Below, one piece after another: positions 7,921 to 14,869 of a stretch of DNA of 31,567 nucleotides (position 1 is the first letter of the stretch; every line of letters starts with the position of its first letter). The notes under the pieces were generated by a model that searched no databases, was not told the DNA's origin, and worked only from the letters and a program-made list of their open reading frames with translations. The translations under genes and the position numbers were made by a program. This DNA comes from VBAS01 sp035764525 (GTDB lineage: Bacteria; Bacteroidota; Bacteroidia; Chitinophagales; Chitinophagaceae), in NCBI GenBank assembly GCA_035764525.1, contig DASTZB010000050.1:1-31567 (forward strand), read 5' to 3'.

Positions 7921-8523
7921 TCAAATGTCCGGAAGCATCAATCGTTTTCTTTTTGAATAAATGCGGATGCCCACAACAACAATTATACAAACGGCAAGAT
8001 TGATATTGTATTCAAGCGGCACATGCTTAAGCAATAAATAAATGCCGCCACCAATGGCACAAGCCGTTGCATATAGTTCTCCTTTCTTCAGCAAATTTGG
8101 AATAGCACTGCAAAGAACATCGGCGATCAATCCGCCAAAAGTAGCCGTGATGACTCCCATCATCAATGAATAAATATCATTTAAACCGTTTCGGTGTGCC
8201 ACTTCAATACCCCATGCTGTAAAAAACCCAAGCCCGATGGCATCGGTGTAAAAAATGGTTCGCTTAAAGCGATTCACATTTTCTTTGAGTAAAAAAGTAA
8301 AAGTTGTGCCTGCAAATACAAGGATCAGCGCAATGTTATCATTGATCCAGTTCACAGGTTTTATACCGATCAAAAGATCACGGAGAGTGCCTCCTCCATA
8401 AGCAGTAACGAAAGCCAGCACAATGCCGCCGAAAACATCCATTTTAAAAGATCTTGCTTTAAATGCACCAGTTAATGCAAATACAAATATCCCGGCATAT
8501 GTGATCAACTGAAGCAAAGTCAT
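7921..8523 (-). CDS. TRIC-family (UPF0126) membrane channel
   Basis: A 200-aa membrane protein with about seven hydrophobic segments, the length and layout of bacterial trimeric intracellular cation (TRIC) channels, formerly UPF0126/YadS. The internal duplication is visible: AYGGGTLRDLL (about residues 41-51) in the first half and TFGGLIADVL (128-137) in the second. GGG-x-x-RD is the usual kink motif. In the second half the usual Arg is replaced by Ala, which may alter gating or selectivity. The family conducts monovalent cations across the cytoplasmic membrane; physiological roles in bacteria are poorly known. The gene is convergent with the cobalamin-binding gene and stands alone. Confidence 0.88.
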   Translation of the reverse strand: MTLLQLITYAGIFVFALTGAFKARSFKMDVFGGIVLAFVTAYGGGTLRDLLIGIKPVNWINDNIALILVFAGTTFTFLLKENVNRFKRTIFYTDAIGLGFFTAWGIEVAHRNGLNDIYSLMMGVITATFGGLIADVLCSAIPNLLKKGELYATACAIGGGIYLLLKHVPLEYNINLAVCIIVVVGIRIYSKRKRLMLPDI

Positions 8524-8585
8524 GACGTGAAGATATTACAAACAGGCATGAATCTTTATAGTGGCAGCGAAGACATGTGTCAGTC

Positions 8586-8612
8586 AAAAAAATGCTCCAC
8601 TTACGGAGCATT
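8586..8612 (-). terminator. Intrinsic terminator of the small unknown gene
   Basis: AATGCTCC and GGAGCATT (8591-8598 and 8605-8612) pair perfectly around a 6-nt loop. On the minus strand the stem is followed by a run of T (complement of 8586-8592), placed 50 bp after the stop of the gene at 8662-8985. Confidence 0.85.
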
Positions 8613-8661
8613 TAGAACTGCTGTTAAGAGAAAGAAATATATGGCTGGAATAAGTAAGAAG

Positions 8662-8985
8662 TCAATTTTTTGATAACCCGCAAAGCATTACTGCATTAAG
8701 ATGAAAAGGATTATAACGGATATGTACCTTGTCACCGGAATGAACCACTGTATTGTCCTTTAACAAAGTGTGTACCCGGCGGTAAACAATTTTGCCATTG
8801 ATACGCAATCTGGTGAAAATACATAGCTGCACATAATCTTTCAGGGGATGACCCTCTTCTTTCACATCCAATACTTTTGTTCGGAAACCCACTTGTTTGC
8901 CAGTTAGCATTTGCTGGCATTTTAATTTGTGCCCGGCTCTCATTCGTCGGAACCAGTTAATCACAATTCTTATTAAATGTAGCAT
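8662..8985 (-). CDS. Small protein of unknown function
   Basis: A 107-aa protein starts at ATG 8985. The N-terminus (MLHLIRIVINWFRRMRAG) is a basic, amphipathic or weakly membrane-associating helix. The rest is predicted to be mostly beta strands: VGFRTKVLDV, DYVQLCIFTRLRINGK, VYRRVHTLL, GDKVHIRYNP. The ending GDKVxIRYNP resembles small OB-fold or DUF3592-like beta domains, in which a hydrophobic helix precedes the barrel, but that is only a resemblance and I do not assign a family. Good codon structure, an own terminator at 8586-8612 and 158 bp of separation from the upstream regulator gene support a real, monocistronic gene. Confidence 0.72.
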   Translation of the reverse strand: MLHLIRIVINWFRRMRAGHKLKCQQMLTGKQVGFRTKVLDVKEEGHPLKDYVQLCIFTRLRINGKIVYRRVHTLLKDNTVVHSGDKVHIRYNPFHLNAVMLCGLSKN

Positions 8986-9142
8986 ATCACAATATTTATT
9001 TTCTCATCGAATCCTTAGTCAATATTAAAGTCGTTATCCGCCTAAAGCAATTTTTACTTAGTGAAAGGACTGTTTGGCTAAACGAAAGGCAGAGAATTCT
9101 GTTTGAAGCGTATCCTTGAGTAATGAGTGTGGTATACTTTTT

Positions 9143-9913
9143 CTACCTGTCAAACCATTTTTTAAATCCGGGAGCTTTTTCCCGGCTGATATCCAGTTCC
9201 ATTTTTAAAGGAGTTTTCAAAGTAACAACCAGTTTCTGGTTTTCCTGCGGTCTGATGCTTTGTATTGAATCAATATGAATGATGGCTTGTCGGTTTGCCC
9301 TGTAATAAATCCTGGGATCAAGCAGTTCCTCTACTTCATCCAGTGTGGTAAAATCTAAAATATGCTTGTCTCCATTATAAGTGAAAAGGTAATTCAGGTT
9401 TTCCCGAAAAAAACAAGCAATATCTTTTGTTGGAATTGGTAACCATTGATTCCGGATCTTCACTACAAATTTTTCTTTGTACCCCGGACCAGCAGCGTTG
9501 GGCTGAGACATCATTTGCAGCAGTTGCTGAATATCTTTTGGATACTGTGACTTATTCTCTATAATAGTTCTGCATTTGTCAATAGCTTTTTTCAAATCAA
9601 GTGAGTCGATTGGCTTTAGCAAATAGTCTACTCCGTTTACTTTAAAAGCTTTTATGGCATATTCATCATAAGCAGTAGTGAAGATCACAGGGCATTTCAG
9701 ATCGAAGCGTTCAAATATTTCAAAACTCGTCCCATCGCTCAGTTGTATGTCTGCAAATAACAGGTCAGGCTCAGCGTTTTCCATAAACCATTTGTATGCT
9801 GTTTTAAGACTCGGAAGTATCTCTATAAATCTTATATCCGGCGCTACCTCCGTTATCTTATGCTGGAGTTCCTTCGCGATCAGCATCTCATCTTCAATTA
9901 TTAGAGCTTTCAT
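9143..9913 (-). CDS. LytTR-family response regulator (left locus)
   Basis: This 256-aa cytoplasmic regulator has an N-terminal receiver domain (residues 1-120): IIEDE acidic pocket, phosphoacceptor Asp55 in LLFADIQ, FTTAYDEYA and Lys100 in YLLKPID. A Gln/Pro linker and a C-terminal LytTR DNA-binding domain (about 150-256) follow, with FFRENLNYLF, ILDFTTLDEVEELLD and YRANRQAIIHIDSIQSI. On phosphorylation by the partner kinase it should bind direct repeats upstream of target genes. Its ATG overlaps the kinase stop by 4 nt (ATGA at 9910-9913), so the two are translationally coupled. No target is identifiable by sequence alone; adjacent globin and surface genes are candidates. Confidence 0.95.
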   Translation of the reverse strand: MKALIIEDEMLIAKELQHKITEVAPDIRFIEILPSLKTAYKWFMENAEPDLLFADIQLSDGTSFEIFERFDLKCPVIFTTAYDEYAIKAFKVNGVDYLLKPIDSLDLKKAIDKCRTIIENKSQYPKDIQQLLQMMSQPNAAGPGYKEKFVVKIRNQWLPIPTKDIACFFRENLNYLFTYNGDKHILDFTTLDEVEELLDPRIYYRANRQAIIHIDSIQSIRPQENQKLVVTLKTPLKMELDISREKAPGFKKWFDR

Positions 9914-12900
9914 ATCAAAGGAATTTTAACGGTAAAATAATTTTCATCTTCTGTAATGATCATTGGTTTGCCACTCAGGTAACGATACAATGATTTCATA
10001 TTAGCAAGCCCTTGCTTATTACTGGTCTCTACAAAATTCTTCTTTTGAAGATTATTGCGGACAACCAGGTAATCATTCTCAATGAAAAGATCAATAACCA
10101 ATGGAGAATCCACGTCGGAAATATTATGCTTGATAGCATTCTCCACAAGATTTTGCAATGTAACGGGAGCTATTTTCCGGTGATGATGCTGTTCATCAAT
10201 ATTCACATTTACCTGGAGACCTTTTTCAAATCTTGTTTTCTGTAACCCGATATAGAGATCAACAAATTTCAACTCTTCGGCAAGTGGAACCGTTTCATTA
10301 TCCCTGTTCTTGAGAATATACCGGTATATTTTGCTCATCCTATCCAGAAAATTGCCTGCTTCCTGTTGATCAATACGAATTAAACTGCTCAGTGACGTAA
10401 GTGAATTAAAAAGAAAATGCGGGTTAAGATGCTGTTTCAGGTTCTCATACATCACCAGTGTTTTTTCCTTTTCCAGCAATTGCGCTTTATTCTGTAATAC
10501 AAGAATCCTTTCTCTATGTCCAATGCGATAACGGATAAATGCTATAAGGCCAGCTGCTATAAACAGCAATACAAGCGATTTGAACCACCAGGTTTTATAA
10601 AAGATTTCCCGAATAGAGATTTGAATTGTTTTCTCCGGCACATTCCAGTCAGGGTTGTCAGTGATTACTTTATACCTGAATGTATAACCTCCTGCTGGCA
10701 CATTGGTATAATTAACTTCTCTTTTACGGGTAAAAATCCAGTCCTTATCAAAAGGCTCCAGTTTATATGCATAAGTACATTGCAGTGGGTTCATATAATT
10801 TAAACCAGCCAATTCAATACTGAAAAAATTTTGATTATACCGTAGTTTTATTTCCTGAAGATCTTCAACATTATTTCCTGTCTTAAATTCTTTATCAGAA
10901 ACTTTAAAAGAAGTAAGATATACCGGAACAACCGACCTGTTTTCTTTATAATCCTCCGGGCGAAACATTGCAAACCCTTTATACGTTGGGAATATAAATA
11001 TTCCATCTCTTGTACAATAAGCTGATTGTTCATTAAACTGTTTAGTAAGCAGCCCATCATTTACATCAAACCTCCTGAAGTTGTCACGACTTTTATTAAG
11101 CATGCATAAACCGTTAGAGGTTCCAAACCACAGCCGGTTAAATTTATCAACCATAAGGTTATTGGTCCGATCAGAAGGCAGACCGTTTTCCCTGGTAAAA
11201 AAACGAGAGCAATTTTTTGAAGGATCATAAGCTGTCAATCCATTTTCTGAACCGATCCAGATCATTCCATCGTTATCTTCGGCAAAAGAAGAAAACCTGG
11301 TATCGGAGATCAATGAATCTTTCACGGTTAAAAGCTTTTGCTTTTTTTGTTCTACATCATAAATAACCAGTCCGACATTTAAAATCCCGATCCATAACCG
11401 GTTACGGCTGTCAGCAAATAATGCCTGGATGTTTTGATAAGCACATTTTGACAATACAGAATCTTTTTTTAGATCATCAAAACGATTTTCTTCTCTTATA
11501 TACCTATATAAACCCCAAGTTGTTCCCATCCAAATCCCTCCGCTTTTGTCTTTTGCCATCATCCAGAAAAAGGAAAGAGGCATGCCTTGTTTCTGATCAA
11601 AAAAATCCATTTTACCGGAAGATGACCTGTATCGGTTCAGACCTTTTGCGGTGCCAATCCAAATATCACCATTATTATCCTCAAGCAATGAACGAACAGA
11701 ATTAGATTGAATGACAGGTTTTTTCTCATCCTCATTAAAAAAAAAGGTGAATGACTGTTTTTTACGATCATATTTTGATAGCCCTTTACCCGTTCCCAGC
11801 CAAAGGTTGTCCTGCTTGTCTTCGCATACAGCACGACACCAGACATCCTGAAGAGCAATACTTTCATATTTTGATGAATGAATAACACTGAAAAGGTTTT
11901 TATCGGGGCTGAAATAACTTACGCCATAACCTGCTGATCCCATCCAGATAATTCCATTGTTATCCTGGTAAATAGAAACGTTAGAATTATCAATTATGCT
12001 ATTGGCAAGCAGGGGGTCCCTTTGATAATCATAAAAATTATCTCCTTCCTTATTATAAAGAGATAATCCCACGTACGTAGAGGATACCCAAAGACGTCCT
12101 TTTTTGTCTACCAGGATATTTCTAATAGTATTATTAGTCCATTTCTTTTCCGGGCTTGAAAAGTAATCATATAATTTTACCGTGTGATTTTGCAAATCAA
12201 TTTTATTCAGAATCGTTTGGGGAGATAAACATCCGGCCCATAAATACCCCGATGAATCAAGAGCAATAGAATAGATTACATCACCGCTAATGGAAAACTT
12301 ATTTAACGTATCGTGTTTTATCTCACTATAAACAAAGGACAAAGGGTTAAATATTTTTATCCCGTGGCTTGTAGCTAAATACCAATCTCCGCCGGGTGAT
12401 ACAACAATCTCTTGAATAGTTCCACTAAATTTATTCGTAAACTCCTTATCGTTGTTTTTTGTAAATTTTTGAATCGAAGTATCGGATTCGTTGACCAACC
12501 ATAAACCATCATTTGTTGATAGCCAGATATGTCCCTTTTTGTCTTCATGCATATCTGTGATGATAACGTCCTTTGAGGTTCTGTAGTTAATAAACCGATT
12601 TTGGGCATAATCATAACGATTTAATCCTTTTATTGTACCGATCCATAGATTATCTTTTGTATCACAGTAAAGAGACTCAATTAAATTATCATTCAACGAA
12701 CCTTTCCCTGCATGGTTGGAAAAATAATTCTTAATATTTATACCATCAAAGCGGTTTAGCCCATAAGCAGTACCGATCCAGATAAACCCGTATTTATCCT
12801 GTACAAATGCATGCACACTCCCATCGCTCAATCCATCATTGGTTGTAAGATGCCGGAAATTCAAAGAAGTGGTTTGAGGTTGTGCAGTGGAATAAAAGCC

Positions 12901-12966
12901 AGTCTGAACGAAAAACAACAATGCAATAGTTTTCCATCGGTCAATATTTAATATAGAACGACGCAT
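9910..12966 (-). CDS. Propeller-sensor LytS-type histidine kinase (left locus)
   Basis: Starting at ATG 12966 (MRRSILNIDRWKTIALLFF, a signal/anchor segment ending near STAQ) the protein is 1018 aa. A longer TTG-started frame from 13056 adds 30 residues before the signal and is rejected. Order of domains: a periplasmic two-component regulator propeller with about a dozen blades (repeats of the type IWIGTAYGLNRFDG, LWIGTIKGLNRYD, LWFGTSNGLCML), a Y_Y_Y domain (CTYAYKLEPFDKDW, VPAGGYTFRYKV, about 700-785), one transmembrane helix (about 793-813), and a cytoplasmic His_kinase domain. The phosphoacceptor His is in HLNPHFLFNSL near residue 849, with N-box LVENAIKHN. The ATPase part is compact, with GLANMKSLYRYL as the G2-like region. 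The ligand is unknown. In related systems such propellers sense glycans, but no glycan-uptake genes are here. Confidence 0.95.
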   Translation of the reverse strand: MRRSILNIDRWKTIALLFFVQTGFYSTAQPQTTSLNFRHLTTNDGLSDGSVHAFVQDKYGFIWIGTAYGLNRFDGINIKNYFSNHAGKGSLNDNLIESLYCDTKDNLWIGTIKGLNRYDYAQNRFINYRTSKDVIITDMHEDKKGHIWLSTNDGLWLVNESDTSIQKFTKNNDKEFTNKFSGTIQEIVVSPGGDWYLATSHGIKIFNPLSFVYSEIKHDTLNKFSISGDVIYSIALDSSGYLWAGCLSPQTILNKIDLQNHTVKLYDYFSSPEKKWTNNTIRNILVDKKGRLWVSSTYVGLSLYNKEGDNFYDYQRDPLLANSIIDNSNVSIYQDNNGIIWMGSAGYGVSYFSPDKNLFSVIHSSKYESIALQDVWCRAVCEDKQDNLWLGTGKGLSKYDRKKQSFTFFFNEDEKKPVIQSNSVRSLLEDNNGDIWIGTAKGLNRYRSSSGKMDFFDQKQGMPLSFFWMMAKDKSGGIWMGTTWGLYRYIREENRFDDLKKDSVLSKCAYQNIQALFADSRNRLWIGILNVGLVIYDVEQKKQKLLTVKDSLISDTRFSSFAEDNDGMIWIGSENGLTAYDPSKNCSRFFTRENGLPSDRTNNLMVDKFNRLWFGTSNGLCMLNKSRDNFRRFDVNDGLLTKQFNEQSAYCTRDGIFIFPTYKGFAMFRPEDYKENRSVVPVYLTSFKVSDKEFKTGNNVEDLQEIKLRYNQNFFSIELAGLNYMNPLQCTYAYKLEPFDKDWIFTRKREVNYTNVPAGGYTFRYKVITDNPDWNVPEKTIQISIREIFYKTWWFKSLVLLFIAAGLIAFIRYRIGHRERILVLQNKAQLLEKEKTLVMYENLKQHLNPHFLFNSLTSLSSLIRIDQQEAGNFLDRMSKIYRYILKNRDNETVPLAEELKFVDLYIGLQKTRFEKGLQVNVNIDEQHHHRKIAPVTLQNLVENAIKHNISDVDSPLVIDLFIENDYLVVRNNLQKKNFVETSNKQGLANMKSLYRYLSGKPMIITEDENYFTVKIPLI

Positions 12967-13097
12967 TATAATCCGAAATTTACAAAGAAACACGACAAGC
13001 AAAAATTTCCTGTAACGGTATGTGGCCAATCTCAAATGAAGTGTGGCAAAATCCAAATAAAGTGTATTAGACTAAAAGAAAAATGATTCTGAAAGTT

Positions 13098-13120
13098 AAA
13101 AGCCTGTCATTGAGACAAGC
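13098..13120 (-). terminator. Terminator downstream of the two-globin operon
   Basis: On the minus strand GCTTGTC and GACAGGC (13120-13114 and 13108-13102) pair with one G-U around a 5-nt loop and are followed by TTTT. On the plus strand the same arms have a C-A mismatch but a longer T run. The site lies between the globins and the kinase, so the kinase gene is probably transcribed from its own promoter. Confidence 0.6.
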
Positions 13121-13253
13121 TTTTTTTAAACCGTAGTAAACCGTCCGCTGACAATAACAATACCGTATATTATGTAACACTAAAAAAGTTCTGGTTTGAT
13201 GAAATTGAAAATTATGAAATAACTGTCAGGGGATTTCTTTTTGTAAAAAATAT

Positions 13254-13703
13254 TTATGCGATCCGCCTGTTTTTATACTCTGAAGCGTGGATCATTGTAT
13301 CAGATAATATCTGAAAACATGTTGCCCATGCTTCTTTTACTTTTTCATTCCAATCGCTTCCCAGCCCTTGTTGCAATGTCCAAAGTAAAGCTACTCCGAC
13401 CGCTTTGTAATGCTGTTCTTTTACTCCGTATTGCACATGCCTGATGGCTAGTTGTTTTATTTCTTCAGTCAGTTCTTCCAACCTGTCAAGACGGCCGACA
13501 ATAACACTAAGCATTTCTACCAGCTTTTTGGATTGCTCCTCTTTTGGTGTATGAAATAAATGCTCTAAATGGGGCATATCGAAAAACAGTTTGCTGTAGA
13601 AAACATCTCCTATTAAAACAGGATCTATCTCGCGGAAAATACCCCAGGTCTTCTTTATCAGTAGAATTTGCTCTTTTGTCATTATTATTTTCTCTAAACT
13701 CAT
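13254..13703 (-). CDS. Single-domain globin (second gene of globin operon)
   Basis: A 149-aa haem-binding globin of the single-domain or flavohaemoglobin-like type (annotated in some genomes as hemin receptor). Key residues are visible: Tyr36 in DVFYSKLF at B10, Phe50 in HLFHTP at CD1, Gln57 in EEQSKKL at E7, and proximal His89 in AIRHVQYGVKEQHY at F8. The C-terminal helix G/H region (LLWTLQQGLGSDW, AWATCFQIL) is complete. Tyr B10 with Gln E7 is the distal pocket known from NO-dioxygenating or tightly O2-binding globins. No reductase domain is attached. The start at 13703 is 6 nt after the upstream globin stop; an internal ATG (residue 8) is an alternative start. Function as sensor, oxygen store or NO scavenger is not decided. 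Confidence 0.9.
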   Translation of the reverse strand: MSLEKIIMTKEQILLIKKTWGIFREIDPVLIGDVFYSKLFFDMPHLEHLFHTPKEEQSKKLVEMLSVIVGRLDRLEELTEEIKQLAIRHVQYGVKEQHYKAVGVALLWTLQQGLGSDWNEKVKEAWATCFQILSDTMIHASEYKNRRIA

Positions 13704-13709
13704 GTTTGA

Positions 13710-14138
13710 TTATGCAGCATCCTTCTGTTCATATCCCGCTGCATTGATCATCGCTGAAGATAAGATATCATAGCAAACAGTCCATGCCTCCTTCAATTCG
13801 GTATTCCAATTTTCTCCCAATCCTTTTTCCAAAGTCCATATCAACGCTTCTCCAACCGTTGTATAATGTCCGGGCTTCACACCATAACTTACATGCCGCT
13901 GTGCCAGCTTAGCCACCTCATCAAGAATATCCTCTAATTTATCCAGTTTACGGATCACATAACTTATCATGGCCAGTAATTTTTTGGATTGCTCAGGCAT
14001 AGGGTTACGAAACATATCTTTCAATTGTGGAGCAATTTCAAAAAGGCGATTGTAAAACAAGCTACCTACTGTTACAGAGTCAATCGTTGCTACAATTTCC
14101 CAGGAAGATTTTACGAGGTCAATTTGTTTGTTTGTCAT
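13710..14138 (-). CDS. Single-domain globin (first gene of globin operon)
   Basis: A 142-aa globin paralogous to its neighbour downstream. Conserved positions are Tyr29 (SLFYNRLF, B10), Phe43 (DMFRNP, CD1), Gln50 (PEQSKKL, E7) and proximal His82 (AQRHVSYGVKPGHY, F8), followed by VGEALIWTLEKGLGENW and the H helix AWTVCYDIL. The two genes are separated by 6 bp and form an operon with a good promoter upstream at 14175-14205. The duplicates differ at many surface positions while retaining the haem pocket, which argues that both are functional. No electron-transfer domain is present. The C-terminus ends with a short polar tail. Confidence 0.91.
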   Translation of the reverse strand: MTNKQIDLVKSSWEIVATIDSVTVGSLFYNRLFEIAPQLKDMFRNPMPEQSKKLLAMISYVIRKLDKLEDILDEVAKLAQRHVSYGVKPGHYTTVGEALIWTLEKGLGENWNTELKEAWTVCYDILSSAMINAAGYEQKDAA

Positions 14139-14174
14139 ATAATTTGGTTTATATCTAAGAATTCAGTTGAAACA

Positions 14175-14205
14175 CAAAAATGATCATACAAATAAGTTAG
14201 ACAAA
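14175..14205 (-). promoter_or_regulatory. Probable promoter of the globin operon
   Basis: On the minus strand TTTG (14205-14202) is followed after 19 nt by CATTTTTG (14182-14175), one base away from the TAnnTTTG consensus with correct spacing. The -7 box lies 36 nt before the globin ATG at 14138. The same variant CATTTTTG precedes the two surface-repeat genes (14815-14822 and 17115-17122). Confidence 0.5.
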
Positions 14206-14211
14206 ATTTCA

Positions 14212-14367
14212 ATGGTTGTAATGTGGGTTTTTATAATTGAAGCGTTGCTATTTGCAATTAAAATGAAACAGGCTATAGGATACCAATTTTGCAAGTGCCG
14301 TATCTGCAGACCGGGTAGCGATGTTTTAAAGAAAAATGGATCCACGGATATAAAAAAACCCGCCTGA
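14212..14367 (+). CDS. Possible small membrane ORF (uncertain)
   Basis: A 51-codon plus-strand ORF starts MVVMWVFIIEALLFAIKM, one hydrophobic span, followed by a Cys- and Lys-rich tail with CKCRIC. It is divergent from the globin operon and overlaps the globin promoter region only at its upstream side. The stop codon falls inside the hairpin at 14352-14380. No recognisable -7 box or ribosome site was seen, and the sequence matches no family I know. It resembles the other tiny membrane ORFs of the window in layout only; it may be chance. Confidence 0.22.
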   Translation: MVVMWVFIIEALLFAIKMKQAIGYQFCKCRICRPGSDVLKKNGSTDIKKPA

Positions 14368-14380
14368 AAAACAGACGGGT
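14352..14380 (-). terminator. Strong hairpin with A/T tract upstream of the globin operon
   Basis: ACCCG-C-CTG and CAG-A-CGGGT (14358-14366 and 14372-14380) pair around an AAAAA loop with one mismatch. Seven A residues precede it (14352-14358), so it reads as a terminator on the minus strand. No minus-strand gene lies upstream, so it may shield the globin operon from read-through or end an unrecognised short transcript. Confidence 0.5.
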
Positions 14381-14397
14381 ACCACTAAACCTAACCT

Positions 14398-14445
14398 ATG
14401 AAAAAAATCTTCCTAGTTAATTATATCATATGGATCTGTTTATGA
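14398..14445 (+). other. 15-codon ORF after the hairpin; leader peptide or gene remnant
   Basis: Eighteen nt after the hairpin an ATG opens a frame that begins MKKIFLVNYIIWICL and stops at 14445. It looks like the beginning of a signal peptide that stops early, which fits a degraded secreted-protein gene or a short leader peptide. There is no downstream gene for 420 bp. Confidence 0.2.
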
Positions 14446-14869
14446 ACCGATATTTTGCATGTTACATTCAATGACTTTTGTTAGGTTGCTATTTTACCTA
14501 GTTTAATTCTAAATGACGTTTAATCAGATAAATGACATTTTTTATATCGCAAAATTGCTTTCGTGATAAGCCTTATACAAGTTTATGCTGATCAAGCAGT
14601 CTGAAACTTAATTGAAACGTAGCAAAACAAAAAGTAGAAGATGTAGCTTATAAAAAAAGGTAGAAATTAACAGACGGAGTGAAGGAGTTTGTAATATTCT
14701 TTTTATATATACTTCTGCATAAATATTGTAAGTGTTCAATTCTTTTTTACTACACTTAAATCAAATATTTATCCCCCCGGATATAAAAAGTTTTTAAATA
14801 GTTCATTCCGTTTGCATTTTTGGTTCAGCTTTTTTAACCATAAACTCTTATTTAATCAAACAAAGGATT
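14446..14869. other. Non-coding stretch before the first surface-repeat gene
   Basis: No ORF with coding character on either strand. Near its end CATTTTTG (14815-14822), a near -7 element, lies 48 nt before the ATG at 14870 and is the likely promoter. Apart from AT-rich runs (around 14700-14730 and 14780-14800) I see no repeat or RNA-like structure. Confidence 0.5.

Noticed and set aside
12967..13056. N-terminal extension of the left kinase from a TTG
   Set aside because: Thirty added residues precede a good signal peptide that begins at ATG 12966.
13141..13253. Possible gene in the gap between the globin operon and the left kinase
   Set aside because: Frames are short, interrupted and have no homology by eye; only the terminator at 13098-13120 is supported.
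14167..14211. Upstream extension of the 14212 small ORF from a TTG
   Set aside because: It runs through the divergent globin promoter and has no initiation signal; even the shorter ORF is doubtful.
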